Shown here piece by piece: positions 55,701-63,843 of a stretch of DNA of 64,000 bases. The position numbers and the translations under genes are program-made. The notes beneath the pieces were generated by a model. It saw only the letters and a list, made by a program, of their open reading frames with translations. It searched no databases and had not been told where the DNA came from. The stretch spans positions 744,001 through 808,000 of the forward strand of contig NZ_BTTW01000002.1 in NCBI RefSeq assembly GCF_036245865.1, in the 5' to 3' direction. Each line of letters begins with the position of its first letter. The stretch's first letter is position 1. Source of the stretch: Corallococcus caeni. Lineage in GTDB: Bacteria; Myxococcota; Myxococcia; Myxococcales; Myxococcaceae.

Positions 55701-56141
55701 TTCCTCAAGCACAGCGGCGTGGCGTACGGCCAGTTGCTCATCAACAACTTCAACCAGACGCACTACGCCACGGGCGGCTACACCCCGTTCGTCTCCGTCG
55801 CGGGCACGGTCAGCAGCGCGGCCAACGCCGGTGACACGGCGCTCAGCGTGAACATCACCAGCACGCCGCTCCACAGCTCGGCCGCGTTCAACCAGCTGCT
55901 CGCCGGCATGTGGCTGCGGCCTGACACCAGCGTGAACAGCGGCACGCTGCCCGCGGACAACCTGGTCACGGTCAACGGCAACACCTTCGTCAGCACCACG
56001 CAGTCGCAGCTGACGACGTCGCCGCTCCTGGCCCCGGTGCCGGCGGGCGCCAGCTTCAAGAGCGCCGACCTCTTCGACGTCTACAACGTCGTGGGCGGCG
56101 CCATCACCCAGACGAACGGCGACCTGTACGTCGTTCCGTAG
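52779..56141 (+). CDS. Giant Gly/Ser-rich surface lipoprotein with duplicated beta-helix-like halves
   Basis: 1,120 residues with a lipoprotein signal (VLAALISC). An invasin/Ig-like domain (about 45-145: PSDGLAYVTLTVTPRDANGDPL) is followed by two homologous segments, about 160-660 and 670-1120. Each repeats in order GGxVDVAGLGYP or GGAVNTTNKGYG, GDYRDPKYPG-like, AAGGSINLRCGG, GGGGRIALVSTGDA, AVSYP and AGTVYLKHSGLTYG. It therefore arose by internal duplication. The Gly-rich turns fit a beta-helix adhesin, exposed at the surface. GGGAG lies 8 nt upstream of the ATG. No enzyme motif seen. Confidence 0.82.
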   Translation: MRLPFAGPRAGWLVLAALISCSPPPVEEGGTPATSRAGLTSPRPQLLASAINAPSDGLAYVTLTVTPRDANGDPLGAGLHVELLSSDAAITLGGTGTSACTVNAPGATCLTAVDSGAGSYVVTARSSTPLSVPTTFSATVTDGSGTTTLPDTAAVTFDSALFDGGAGCTAPCGTTVTTGNVTITSGHAGGRNLYITGGTVTFDASTVGQTFGDVFITGGTVTHLQATNAAMFKLDVLTGSWNLLGGAVNTTNKGYGMTCFANGSCSGNGLVSFGPNGVPSASLAGTSKLYGASHGGMGSGNYRMNISQANNNQAGNAGTTYGDYRDPKYPGATNDTYSGSHGGGVVRITSAGPCVLAGSATLAASASFNAAGGSINLRCGGIITTGWTGSISADGGQGAGNSSVPLGAGGGGRIALVSTGDAATLTGAVSYPPVNLTARVHAFGGAPANSSYVVGAGGAGTVYLKHSGLTYGDLVIANNSPAHYQNEGTTRLPALAGTVTANVTAGATAIPVSVASTMFNATYYENAGAPLNYNPALTQNTTPSSSSVYNGVFAGGWLRPDITAVGGALLDPSNLVSVTTNAAGNLTTSAVPSDVAAGAFFRSVDVLDHLDVLGNAMLETNGDILVLSGNTTGSGAATMTVNGLVLFDTTSGRTGRIEYAGGAVNVVQATQALPALGGGTLVADNVTVSAGSITVPAIVASGDVTVSGGTLVTNSLKAARYTQTAGTLKHYLPLFRLSPAVAQVSSLDMTLAQTFSLTGGAVDVAGLGYPVSMDAQGAPSTLWGFGATGPASAASPAGGYGAGHGGVGGGYAAGAVRGMVYDDYRDPRYPGGGATTVGGSPSYLGFRSPGGGVFRLNAAGVCTLGGTSLIKAGAVTTGSQYGAAGGSISLRCGGFDTTGWNGTLTANGANAYNSSSVGSTRAGGGGRIALVSTGDASSFVGAVSYPYPTTSAQLQARGGTGINATYTDGGAGTVFLKHSGVAYGQLLINNFNQTHYATGGYTPFVSVAGTVSSAANAGDTALSVNITSTPLHSSAAFNQLLAGMWLRPDTSVNSGTLPADNLVTVNGNTFVSTTQSQLTTSPLLAPVPAGASFKSADLFDVYNVVGGAITQTNGDLYVVP

Positions 56142-56154
56142 TCCCGTTCCCTCT

Positions 56155-56185
56155 CGGCCCGCCGCGCGACAGGGGCGGCGGGCCG
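56155..56185. terminator. Bidirectional hairpin between convergent genes
   Basis: An 11-bp perfect stem (CGGCCCGCCGC / GCGGCGGGCCG) with a 9-nt loop lies in the 50-nt gap between the surface lipoprotein gene and the monooxygenase gene. Confidence 0.7.
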
Positions 56186-56191
56186 GGGACG

Positions 56192-57412
56192 CTAGCCCGG
56201 AGGCGGTGCGCGCAAGGCCACGGCGCCGCGTCCCCGGCGCTGCTCGCGCACCCACTGCTTGGAGGCGTGGAGCTGGCGCAGCACGTCCTGCAGCGCGGGC
56301 TGCTGGCTGGCCATGAGCAGCAGGTAGCTCCACACGGAGCTGCCCCGGCGGTTCAGCAGGGCGTAGGCGAAGGCCGTCGCGTCCTGGTTCACGTAGCTGG
56401 GGACGTTCTCGAACCACTCGGAGCTGCTGCGCGCCGCCAACTGGATGGCCAGCAGGGCGGCTCGGCGCTCCTCGTCATAGGCGTCGAGCGCGGCGGGAAG
56501 GTCTTCCGGATGGGCCCGCAGCTGCTGCGCCAGCCCGATGGCGTCCTGGATGGCCAGCTTCGTCCCGGAGCCGATGGAGAAGTGGGTGGTGTGCGCGGCG
56601 TCGCCCATGAGCACCATGTTGTCGTGGCACCAGCGCTCGTTGGTGATGCGCTTGAAGTTGAGCCAGGGCGCCTTGCCCATGCCCTTCAGCTGGTTGAACA
56701 GCGACTTGCCCTGGAGTCGGCTCTGGAAGATGCCCTCCAGCTTCCGGAGCGTCTCGTCCGGCCCCAGCGTGTCGAAGCCCAGCGCCTTCCAGGTCGTCTC
56801 CTGGCACTCGACGATGCAGGTGCTGGTCTCGCTGTTGAAGCGGTAGCCGTGGAACCAGAGCCAGCCGGCGGGCGTCTCCTCGAAGGCGAAGGTGAACGCG
56901 TCGAACACCTTGTTGGTGCCCAGCCAGATGTACTTGTTGCGTCCCTCCTCCACGTGCGTCTGGAAGTGACTCACATGGCGCTGGCGCAGCCGGCTGTTGA
57001 CGCCGTCGCAGGCGACGATGAGGTCCGCGTCCGCCAGCTCGGAAGGGTCCGTGACCTCGCGCTGGAAGCGCACGTCGACGCCCAGGCCCTTCGCCCGCCG
57101 GATGAGGATGTCCAGCAGCCGGTCGCGTCCCAGCGCGAACCCGTAGCCGCCGATGTGCGTGGCGTACTGGCCCCGCAGGTGCACCTCCTGCGTGTCCCAG
57201 CGTGCCGCGGAGTCCGCGATCCGCCGCGCGCTCACCGGGTCGTTCCGGTAGAGGTCGTCCAGCAGGTCGTCCCAGAACACGACGCCCCAGCCATACGTCA
57301 CGCCCGCGGGGTTGCGTTCAACGACAGTGACGTCGTGCTTGGGATTGGACAGCTTCGCCAGGATTGAGAAATAGAGCCCCGCGGGGCCTCCGCCAACACA
57401 GACCATCTTCAT
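56192..57412 (-). CDS. FAD-dependent monooxygenase (aromatic-hydroxylase type)
   Basis: 406 residues. The N-terminal FAD site is VCVGGGPAGLYFS. The GD motif is MVLMGDAAHTTHFSIGSGTK, and the middle DG motif is LIVACDGVNSRLR. The fold matches group A flavoprotein hydroxylases, with resemblance to the monooxygenase part of salicylyl-CoA 5-hydroxylase or aminobenzoyl-CoA enzymes. It would hydroxylate an aromatic acid or thioester with NAD(P)H and oxygen. AGGAGGGG lies 5-6 nt upstream of the ATG. It diverges from the dehydrogenase gene (250 bp). Confidence 0.83.
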   Translation of the reverse strand: MKMVCVGGGPAGLYFSILAKLSNPKHDVTVVERNPAGVTYGWGVVFWDDLLDDLYRNDPVSARRIADSAARWDTQEVHLRGQYATHIGGYGFALGRDRLLDILIRRAKGLGVDVRFQREVTDPSELADADLIVACDGVNSRLRQRHVSHFQTHVEEGRNKYIWLGTNKVFDAFTFAFEETPAGWLWFHGYRFNSETSTCIVECQETTWKALGFDTLGPDETLRKLEGIFQSRLQGKSLFNQLKGMGKAPWLNFKRITNERWCHDNMVLMGDAAHTTHFSIGSGTKLAIQDAIGLAQQLRAHPEDLPAALDAYDEERRAALLAIQLAARSSSEWFENVPSYVNQDATAFAYALLNRRGSSVWSYLLLMASQQPALQDVLRQLHASKQWVREQRRGRGAVALRAPPPG

Positions 57413-57662
57413 CGCACCCCTCCTGAGCGAACGGCCCGGATGCTACCGGCCCGCTCCAAACGGGGACGCTGGCCAGAAGCGCTGTCTGTCGTTGCTGGCA
57501 GGACAGAAGAGGGGAGGTGGGGCTTCAGCGGCTCCGCCCTGGACGAGCCATTGTCCGAAACCATCGAATGCGGGTTTGCACCGCATGGCCATTGTCTCGG
57601 AGGCTCACGGCGCGCATATCCACGGCCTGAGCCGTTCTCCTCTCTTCTCTCAGGGACGCCCC

Positions 57663-58457
57663 ATGCGCATCGAACTCACTGGAAGGATTGCTCTCGTCAC
57701 CGGCTCCACGGCCGGCATCGGCCTGGCCACGGCGAAGGGGCTGGCGGCGGCGGGCGCCACGGTCATCGTCAACGGCCGCACACAGGCGGCGGTGGACCGG
57801 GCCATCGCGGCGGTGCGCGAAGCGGCCCCGGGGGCCACGGTGCGGGGCTTCGCGGGCGACCTGAGCACGGCGGAGGCTTGCGCGGCGCTCGTCGCGGCGC
57901 ACCCCCACTGCGACATCCTCATCAACAACCTGGGCATCTTCGAGCCGAAGGACTTCTTCGACGTGTCCGACGACGACTGGCGCCACTTCTTCGAGGCGAA
58001 CGTCCTGTCCGGCGTGCGGCTGTCGCGCGCGTACCTGCCCGGGATGCGGAAGCAGGGCTGGGGCCGCGTCGTGTTCGTCTCCTCCGAGTCCGCGCTGAAC
58101 ATCCCGACGGAGATGATCCACTACGGCGTCACCAAGACGGCGCAGCTGTCCGTCGCGCGAGGACTGGCCAAGCGCATGGCGGGCACGGGCGTCACGGTCA
58201 ACTCCGTGCTGCCGGGCCCCACCCTCTCCGAGGGCGTCCGCGGGATGCTCCGCGAGGAGCAGGAGAAGTCGGGCCGGTCCTTCGAGGACCTGGGCGTGGA
58301 CTTCATCAAGGCGAACCGGCCCAGCTCCATCCTCCGCCGCCCGTCCAGTGTGGAGGAGGTGGCGAACATGATTGTCTACGTCGCGTCGCCCCAGGCCTCC
58401 GCCACCACCGGCGCCGCGCTGCGGGTGGATGGCGGCGTGGTGGACTCCATCGCCTGA
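57663..58457 (+). CDS. Short-chain dehydrogenase/reductase
   Basis: 264 residues. Cofactor motif TGSTAGIG, then the NNLG variant of NNAG, and active-site VFVSSES and YGVTK (Tyr154, Lys158). Classical SDR, NADP- or NAD-dependent, on an unknown alcohol or ketone. Extended C-terminal loop RPSSILRRPSSVEEVANM is typical of the group. AGGGA is 7 nt upstream of the ATG. The start was chosen at MRIELTGRIALVTG rather than upstream codons. It does not overlap its neighbours. Confidence 0.9.
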   Translation: MRIELTGRIALVTGSTAGIGLATAKGLAAAGATVIVNGRTQAAVDRAIAAVREAAPGATVRGFAGDLSTAEACAALVAAHPHCDILINNLGIFEPKDFFDVSDDDWRHFFEANVLSGVRLSRAYLPGMRKQGWGRVVFVSSESALNIPTEMIHYGVTKTAQLSVARGLAKRMAGTGVTVNSVLPGPTLSEGVRGMLREEQEKSGRSFEDLGVDFIKANRPSSILRRPSSVEEVANMIVYVASPQASATTGAALRVDGGVVDSIA

Positions 58458-58559
58458 CGCGTCGGGGGAAAACGTCCCCCCTTGCGACCTGGCCGCCGCT
58501 GTCCGAGCGTATACGGTGGCGGGTCTTCCGGGCCGGGGAAGCCCTTCAAGGGTGGGGAG

Positions 58560-60008
58560 ATGACGGACAAGATTGGAAGCCGGGGGCGGACCTGGCTGCC
58601 GCGTCGCAATGCGTTGCTGCTGTTCGCCCTGGCCTCGGTGCTCGCGCTGGGCACCGCCTGTCCCAGCAACAATCCCTCTCCACCGGATGGTGGCACGAAG
58701 GACGCCGGAAGCGTGCCGGACGCGAGCGTTGCCTGCGCGCCGCCCGAGGACGCGGGGGCGCCGTGGGCCAGCCGTTGCGCGTCCCCGGTGGCTGACGTGT
58801 GCGCCTCGCTGGTGCTGCCGGAGGCGGGCCCGGTTCCCACCGCGGACCGTTGGTGCGAGGACTCCGCGCAGCGGCTGTGCGCGGCTGGCGTGGACGGCGG
58901 CACGGTGGAGCCCACGGCCGAGGCCGGGTGCGTCGAGCGGGAGCGGGTGAATTGCGAGGCCCGCTTCCCGCGCTCGCGTCGCGATGCAGGGTCGCTCACG
59001 TACTGGCCGGAGGCGGCGTCCGCGTGTCTCACGGGAGCCGCGGGCCCGTCCTCCACGGCATGCGGCTGTGCCTTCGTGGGCAGCGCTCCGGGTGGGGCCT
59101 GCGGCGCGGATGCCCATTGCCGCACGGGCTACTGCCTGAAGGACGAAAGCGATGCGGGCGTCTGCGTCGCGTGTCCCGACAAGCGCCCCGTGGGGAGCGC
59201 CTGCGGCCAGCCGGGAGATGCGCCGTGTGACGGCCATGGCTACTGCTCGCAGGGGTGCTGCGTGCCAAGGCCCAACGCAGGGGAGGCCTGCAGGATTGGC
59301 CTCATCGAGCCCAAGCCGTGTGACACGGCGACGTCGTTCGAGTGCCATACGGCCATCGAGGACATGTCGGGCAACGGCACCTGCAAGGCGTACAGGATGT
59401 TGGGCGAGACGTGCGGGCAAAACCCCAAGTGCACCCTGATGCCCGAGATTCTCTGCCGGATAGGTCCGTGTGAGTCCGGCCTGACGTGCACGGCCGTCAG
59501 CCCGGACGCCTCCGTTCCCCGGGAGTGTCACCCCGACGGCGTGCGGTGCGGCGCCGACCGCCAGGGCTGCGGCCCCGACCAGGTCTGCACCGGCCCCAAC
59601 GGCCTCTGCATCGAGCCCGCCTCGCTCATCGAAGGGGAGGCCTGTGGCGGCCCCGGCCAGTGCGCGGAAGGCCTGCTGTGCGACAAGGCGGACGCGGGCA
59701 CCGGCACCTCCGGGGTGTGCATCGCCGCGGCCCCGGGCGAGTGCCGCTACGACGTGGAGTGCCCTTGGGCCCAGCGGTGCACCGACGGGCACTGCACCGA
59801 GGGCAAGGCCCTGGGAGCGGCCTGTGCCAGTCCCCGGGATTGCGCGAACTACCTCATCTGCGCGAGGGGAGAGGACGCAGGCACCTGCGCCCGCGAGCCG
59901 CGCCTGGGCGAGCGCTGCCTCTTCACCGGACCGGATGGGGGTACTCCCTATTGGGCCTACTCCTGCATCGAGGGGCGCTGCGACAGCGCGACGGGGCGCT
60001 GCCAGTAG
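58560..60008 (+). CDS. Cys-rich lipoprotein (Dickkopf-like / myxobacterial Cys repeats)
   Basis: 482 residues. Signal ends LALGTAC (lipobox). A Pro/Asp-rich linker is followed by an array of disulfide-rich modules with CxxxxxC spacing (CGADAHCRTGYCLKD, CGGPGQCAEGLLCD, CRYDVECPWAQRCTDGHC). These are typical of surface repeat proteins in Myxococcales. AAGGG is 7 nt upstream of the ATG. No enzymatic motif. It stands alone, closed by a hairpin at 60042. Confidence 0.83.
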   Translation: MTDKIGSRGRTWLPRRNALLLFALASVLALGTACPSNNPSPPDGGTKDAGSVPDASVACAPPEDAGAPWASRCASPVADVCASLVLPEAGPVPTADRWCEDSAQRLCAAGVDGGTVEPTAEAGCVERERVNCEARFPRSRRDAGSLTYWPEAASACLTGAAGPSSTACGCAFVGSAPGGACGADAHCRTGYCLKDESDAGVCVACPDKRPVGSACGQPGDAPCDGHGYCSQGCCVPRPNAGEACRIGLIEPKPCDTATSFECHTAIEDMSGNGTCKAYRMLGETCGQNPKCTLMPEILCRIGPCESGLTCTAVSPDASVPRECHPDGVRCGADRQGCGPDQVCTGPNGLCIEPASLIEGEACGGPGQCAEGLLCDKADAGTGTSGVCIAAAPGECRYDVECPWAQRCTDGHCTEGKALGAACASPRDCANYLICARGEDAGTCAREPRLGERCLFTGPDGGTPYWAYSCIEGRCDSATGRCQ

Positions 60009-60041
60009 CCCGCTCCGGGCGTCGCGTGTGCAACAGTGTGC

Positions 60042-60066
60042 CCCGCCCCGGAGGTTCAGGGGCGGG
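60042..60066 (+). terminator. Hairpin after the Cys-rich lipoprotein gene
   Basis: A perfect 8-bp stem (CCCGCCCC / GGGGCGGG) with a 9-nt loop starts 33 nt after the stop, before the polyketide operon. Confidence 0.55.
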
Positions 60067-60153
60067 CAGGTCCAGCGATACACCGTCGCATCCGGCCGTG
60101 CAGGGGGTTAATCCTGTGACCCGGCTCCCTGAGTGGGAACCCTCCAGGACCTC

Positions 60154-61239
60154 ATGCCCAGCACGACCCGTCACGACCCCGCGCCATCCCCTTCGTTGAG
60201 CGCGGTAGGACGCGCGCTCCCCCCACACTACGCCAGCCAGGAGCAGCTCATCGCGGCGCTGCGCGACCTGTGGGCGACGAAGCACTTCAACCTGGAGCGG
60301 TTGGAGGACCTGCACCGCAACGTGCAGGTGGGCGGCCGGCACCTGGCGCTGCCGTTGGAGGAGTACCCGGCGCTCGCGACGTTCCAGCAGCGCAACGACG
60401 CGTGGATCCGCGTGGCCACGGAGCTGTCGGAGAAGGTGGCGCGTGAGGCCCTGGCGCGCGCGGGCCTCACCCCAAAGGACGTGGACCACGTCTTCTTCGT
60501 CACGGTGACGGGCATCGCCACGCCCAGCGTGGACGCGCGGCTGGTCAACCGGATGGGCCTGCGCGACGACGTGAAGCGCACGCCCATCTTCGGCCTGGGC
60601 TGCGTGGCGGGCGCGGCGGGGCTCGCTCGCGCGGCGGACTACCTGCGCGCGTTCCCGAAGCAGACGGCGCTGCTCATCGCCACGGAGCTGTGCTCGCTCA
60701 CGCTCCAGCGCGAGGACCTGTCCATCCCCAACATCATCGCCTCCGGCCTCTTCGGTGACGGCGCGGCGTGCGTGGTGCTGCGGGGCGCGGAGGCAAGGGC
60801 CACGGGCCCGCGTGTGGTGGGCTCGCGGTCGGTGTTCTACCCGGACACCGAGCGGGTGATGGGCTGGGACGTCGTGGACACGGGCTTCAAGGTCGTGCTG
60901 TCCGCGAAGGTGCCGCAGCTGGTGAAGGAGCACATCCGGGGCAACGTGGACGGCTTCCTCGCGGAGCACGGGCTCACGCGCAAGGACGTGCGGCACTGGG
61001 TGGCGCACACCGGCGGCCCCAAGGTGCTGGAGGGCTTCGAGTCCGCGCTGGAGCTGGAGCCCGGGGCGCTGGAGCGCTCGTGGAGGTCGCTCAAGCAGGT
61101 GGGCAACCTGTCCAGCGCGTCGGTGCTCTTCGTGCTGGGTGAGACGCTGGAGGAGGCGGGCGCGAAGCCAGGGGACTGGGGCGTGGTGATGGCCATGGGC
61201 CCCGGCTTCTGCGCGGAGATGGTGCTGGTGCGATGGTGA
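60154..61239 (+). CDS. Type III polyketide synthase (chalcone/alkylresorcinol-synthase family)
   Basis: 361 residues. The catalytic triad is in place: Cys150 in LGCVAGAAG, His285 in AHTGGPK, Asn318 in VGNLSSAS. The length matches the family. The enzyme condenses a starter acyl thioester with several malonyl-CoA units and cyclises the product to alkylpyrone or alkylresorcinol-like rings. The AGGA before the ATG favours this start over one 21 nt upstream. It is the first gene of an operon with a methyltransferase, ACP, acyl-AMP ligase and an FAD oxidoreductase. The ACP-ligase pair suggests a fatty acyl starter. Confidence 0.9.
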   Translation: MPSTTRHDPAPSPSLSAVGRALPPHYASQEQLIAALRDLWATKHFNLERLEDLHRNVQVGGRHLALPLEEYPALATFQQRNDAWIRVATELSEKVAREALARAGLTPKDVDHVFFVTVTGIATPSVDARLVNRMGLRDDVKRTPIFGLGCVAGAAGLARAADYLRAFPKQTALLIATELCSLTLQREDLSIPNIIASGLFGDGAACVVLRGAEARATGPRVVGSRSVFYPDTERVMGWDVVDTGFKVVLSAKVPQLVKEHIRGNVDGFLAEHGLTRKDVRHWVAHTGGPKVLEGFESALELEPGALERSWRSLKQVGNLSSASVLFVLGETLEEAGAKPGDWGVVMAMGPGFCAEMVLVRW

Positions 61240-61808
61240 CCGGCACGCAGGCGTTGTTCGCGGGCTTCATGGGGCTGCTGGTCGCGGAGCGGCTGCTGGA
61301 ACTGGTGCTGTCCAAGCGCAACGCGGCGCGGGCCTTCGCGCGGGGCGGGGTGGAGACGGGCCAGGGGCACTACCGGTTCATGGTGGTGTTCCACACGCTG
61401 TTCCTCGTGGCGTGCGTCGTGGAGGTGTTCGGCTTGCAGCGGCCCTTCTGGGGCGCGTGGAGCTGGGCGGCGCTCGTGGGCGCGGGGGTGGCGCAGGGCT
61501 TGAGGTACTGGGCCATCGGGACGCTGGGCGACCGGTGGAACTCGCGCATCATCGTGGTGCCGGGGCTGGCGCCGGTGACGGGCGGGCCGTACCGGTTCCT
61601 GCGGCATCCGAACTACGTGGCGGTGGTGCTGGAGCTGTTGTGCGTGCCGCTCATCCACGGGGCGTGGGTGACGGCGCTCGTGTTCACGGTGGGAAACGCG
61701 GCGCTGCTCTTTGTGCGCATCCGCGCGGAGGAGGCGGCGCTCGGGGCGGTGTACTCCGAGGCCTTCGCCCACCGTCCCCGCTTCATTCCGGAGGTTCGCC
61801 GTGGCTGA
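61233..61808 (+). CDS. ICMT-like membrane methyltransferase
   Basis: 191 residues, hydrophobic, with about five membrane segments. Isoprenylcysteine-carboxyl-methyltransferase-like motifs: LRYWAIGTLGDRWNSRIIVV, GPYRFLRHPNYVAVVLEL and the C-terminal RIRAEEAAL. Proteins of this type sit next to type III PKS genes in Streptomyces (srsB) and Bacillus (bpsB/ypbQ), where they O-methylate alkylresorcinols or alkylpyrones. The same job is predicted here. The ATG overlaps the PKS stop by 7 nt. Confidence 0.85.
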   Translation: MVTGTQALFAGFMGLLVAERLLELVLSKRNAARAFARGGVETGQGHYRFMVVFHTLFLVACVVEVFGLQRPFWGAWSWAALVGAGVAQGLRYWAIGTLGDRWNSRIIVVPGLAPVTGGPYRFLRHPNYVAVVLELLCVPLIHGAWVTALVFTVGNAALLFVRIRAEEAALGAVYSEAFAHRPRFIPEVRRG

Positions 61809-62076
61809 CATCGAGACGGAGGCGGTGGCGGAGATCCGCCGCATCGCCCGCGAGGAGCTGGAGTTCGAGGGCGCGGTGGAGCCCGCGCACGACCTCTTGC
61901 GCGACCTGCACCTGGACAGCCTGGGGCTGACGGTGCTGGCGGTGGGGCTGGAGAACCGCTTCCGGGTGCTGCTGTCGGAGGAGGACGCGCAGGGCGTGCG
62001 CACGGTGGAGGACCTGGCGCGGCTGGTGGCGGCGCGGGTCGCGGCGGCGAAGCCGGATGTGGGAGCGCACCCGTGA
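61801..62076 (+). CDS. Acyl carrier protein
   Basis: 91 residues, acidic. The phosphopantetheine attachment site is LHLDSLGLTVL with Ser40. The helical ACP pattern (RIAREELEFEGAVEPAHDL, VRTVEDLARLVAARV) is complete. GTG start within the methyltransferase gene (8-nt overlap). It likely receives an acyl group from the ligase encoded next and presents it to the type III PKS or a partner. ACP-loaded starters are known for some type III PKS systems. A 4-nt overlap links it to the ligase. Confidence 0.88.
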   Translation: MADIETEAVAEIRRIAREELEFEGAVEPAHDLLRDLHLDSLGLTVLAVGLENRFRVLLSEEDAQGVRTVEDLARLVAARVAAAKPDVGAHP

Positions 62077-63830
62077 AGGGGCCGCCCCTGCCGGCGCTGA
62101 AGCACGCCACGGTGAACGCGATGCTGAAGGCGACGTCGCGCACGTCGCTGGGGCTGGTGTTCGTGGACGCCGCCGAGCGCGAGACGTCCCTGCCGTGGGC
62201 GCAGGTGTACCAGCGGGCGAAGCGTGCGGCGGGAGGGCTGGCGCGGCTGGGCGTGCGTCCGGGGGACCGTGTGGCGCTGCTGTTGCCCACGTCGCCCGCG
62301 TTCATGGATGCGTACTTCGGCGCGCTGCTGGCGGGCGCGGTGCCGGTGCCGCTGTATCCGCCGGTGCGGCTGGGACGGCTGGACGAGTACCACCGCTCCA
62401 CGGCGCGCATGCTCCAGCTGACGGGCGCGGTGGCGGTGCTGACGGACACGCGCGTGCGGCTCTTGCTGGGGCCGAGCATGGCGCTGGCGCGTCCCCGGCT
62501 GGGCTGTCACACGGTGGACGCGGTGATGCACGGCGACGAGGACCTGGAGGTGGAGGTGTCCCCCGACGCGCTGGGGCTCATCCAGTTCTCCTCCGGCTCC
62601 ACGGTGGAGCCGAAGCCGGTGGCGCTGACGCACGGGGCGCTGGTGGCGCAGGTGGCGGCGCTGGAGGCGGCGATGCCGGTGTCCGCGGGCGTGATGCCGG
62701 TGGGCGTGAGCTGGCTGCCGCTGTACCACGACATGGGGCTCATCGGCTGTGTGCTCGCGGCGCTGTACTACCCGGGCAGCCTGGTGCTGATTCCGCCGGA
62801 GACGTTCCTGGTGAAGCCGGCGCTGTGGCTGCGCGCGCTGTCGCGGCACCGGGGCTTCGTGTCGCCCGCGCCGAACTTCGCGTACGGGCTGTGCTTGAAG
62901 CGGGTGAAGGACGCGGACATGCAGGGCGTGGACCTGTCCGGGTGGCTGCACGCGCTCAACGGCGCGGAGCCGGTGAGCGCGGACACGCTGCGCCGCTTCG
63001 CGGAGCGGTTCGAGCGGTGGGGGTTCTCCGCGAGGGCGCTGCGGCCGGTGTACGGCCTGTCGGAGGCGTCGCTGGCGGTGACGTTCCCGCCGGGGGGCCG
63101 GGGTCCTCGCGAGCTGGGCGTGGATCCGGACGTGCTGGCGCGTGAGGGACAGGCGCGTGAAGGGTTGCGGACGCTGGTGAGCGTGGGCGCGCCGGTCGCG
63201 GGCTTCGAGGTGCAGGTGCGCGGCGAGGACGGCGCGGTGTTGCCGGAGCGCCGGGTGGGGCGCGTGTTCGCGAAGGGGCCGTCGGTGATGCGCGGCTACT
63301 TCGAGGACGCGGAGGCGACGGCGCGAGCGCTGGTGGACGAGGGCTGGCTGGACACGGGAGACCTGGGCTTCAGCGCGGACGGGGAGCTGTACCTGACGGG
63401 CCGCGCGAAGGACCTGGTCATCATCCGGGGCGCGAACCACGCGCCGCAGGCCTTCGAGGAACCCCTGGGCAAGGTGGACGGCGTGCGCACGGGCTGCGCG
63501 GTGGCGCTGGGCTTCACGCCCGAAGGCAGCGAGGACGAAGCGCTGCTGATCCTCGCCGAGCGCGCGGAGCGGGGCGCGGACGTGGCGTCGGTGGAGGCGG
63601 ACATCCGCGCTGCGGTGGTGGAGGCGACGGGAGTGCAGCCGCACACGGTGCGCCTCTTGGAGCCGGGGACGCTGCCGCGCACGTCCAGCGGCAAGCTGCG
63701 CCGGAGTGAAGCGCTGCGACGCTACCTGGCCGGAGAGCTGACCGCGCCGAAGAAGGTGGGCGCGGTGGGGCTCGCGGTGGAGATGGCGAAGAGCGCGCTG
63801 GCGATGGTGCGCGCGGAGCACGACTCGTGA
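62073..63830 (+). CDS. Fatty acyl-AMP ligase (FAAL-type adenylating enzyme)
   Basis: 585 residues. Adenylation motifs: GLIQFSSGSTVEPKPVALTH, WLPLYHDMGLIG (FAAL hallmark), PVYGLSEASLAV, TGDLGFSADGELYLTGRAKD and PRTSSGKLRRSE. FAALs activate fatty acids as acyl-AMP and pass them to an ACP rather than to CoA. The ACP directly upstream with a GTGA overlap is the obvious partner. The C-terminus has a short hydrophobic-basic tail. This pair would load the starter for the polyketide synthase. Confidence 0.88.
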   Translation: MKGPPLPALKHATVNAMLKATSRTSLGLVFVDAAERETSLPWAQVYQRAKRAAGGLARLGVRPGDRVALLLPTSPAFMDAYFGALLAGAVPVPLYPPVRLGRLDEYHRSTARMLQLTGAVAVLTDTRVRLLLGPSMALARPRLGCHTVDAVMHGDEDLEVEVSPDALGLIQFSSGSTVEPKPVALTHGALVAQVAALEAAMPVSAGVMPVGVSWLPLYHDMGLIGCVLAALYYPGSLVLIPPETFLVKPALWLRALSRHRGFVSPAPNFAYGLCLKRVKDADMQGVDLSGWLHALNGAEPVSADTLRRFAERFERWGFSARALRPVYGLSEASLAVTFPPGGRGPRELGVDPDVLAREGQAREGLRTLVSVGAPVAGFEVQVRGEDGAVLPERRVGRVFAKGPSVMRGYFEDAEATARALVDEGWLDTGDLGFSADGELYLTGRAKDLVIIRGANHAPQAFEEPLGKVDGVRTGCAVALGFTPEGSEDEALLILAERAERGADVASVEADIRAAVVEATGVQPHTVRLLEPGTLPRTSSGKLRRSEALRRYLAGELTAPKKVGAVGLAVEMAKSALAMVRAEHDS

Positions 63831-63843
63831 TGGATCAGGGCGC

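Noticed and set aside
52899-56417. 1,172-codon open frame opposite the giant lipoprotein
   Set aside because: Arg/Gly/His-rich shadow that also runs into the adjacent intergenic hairpin.
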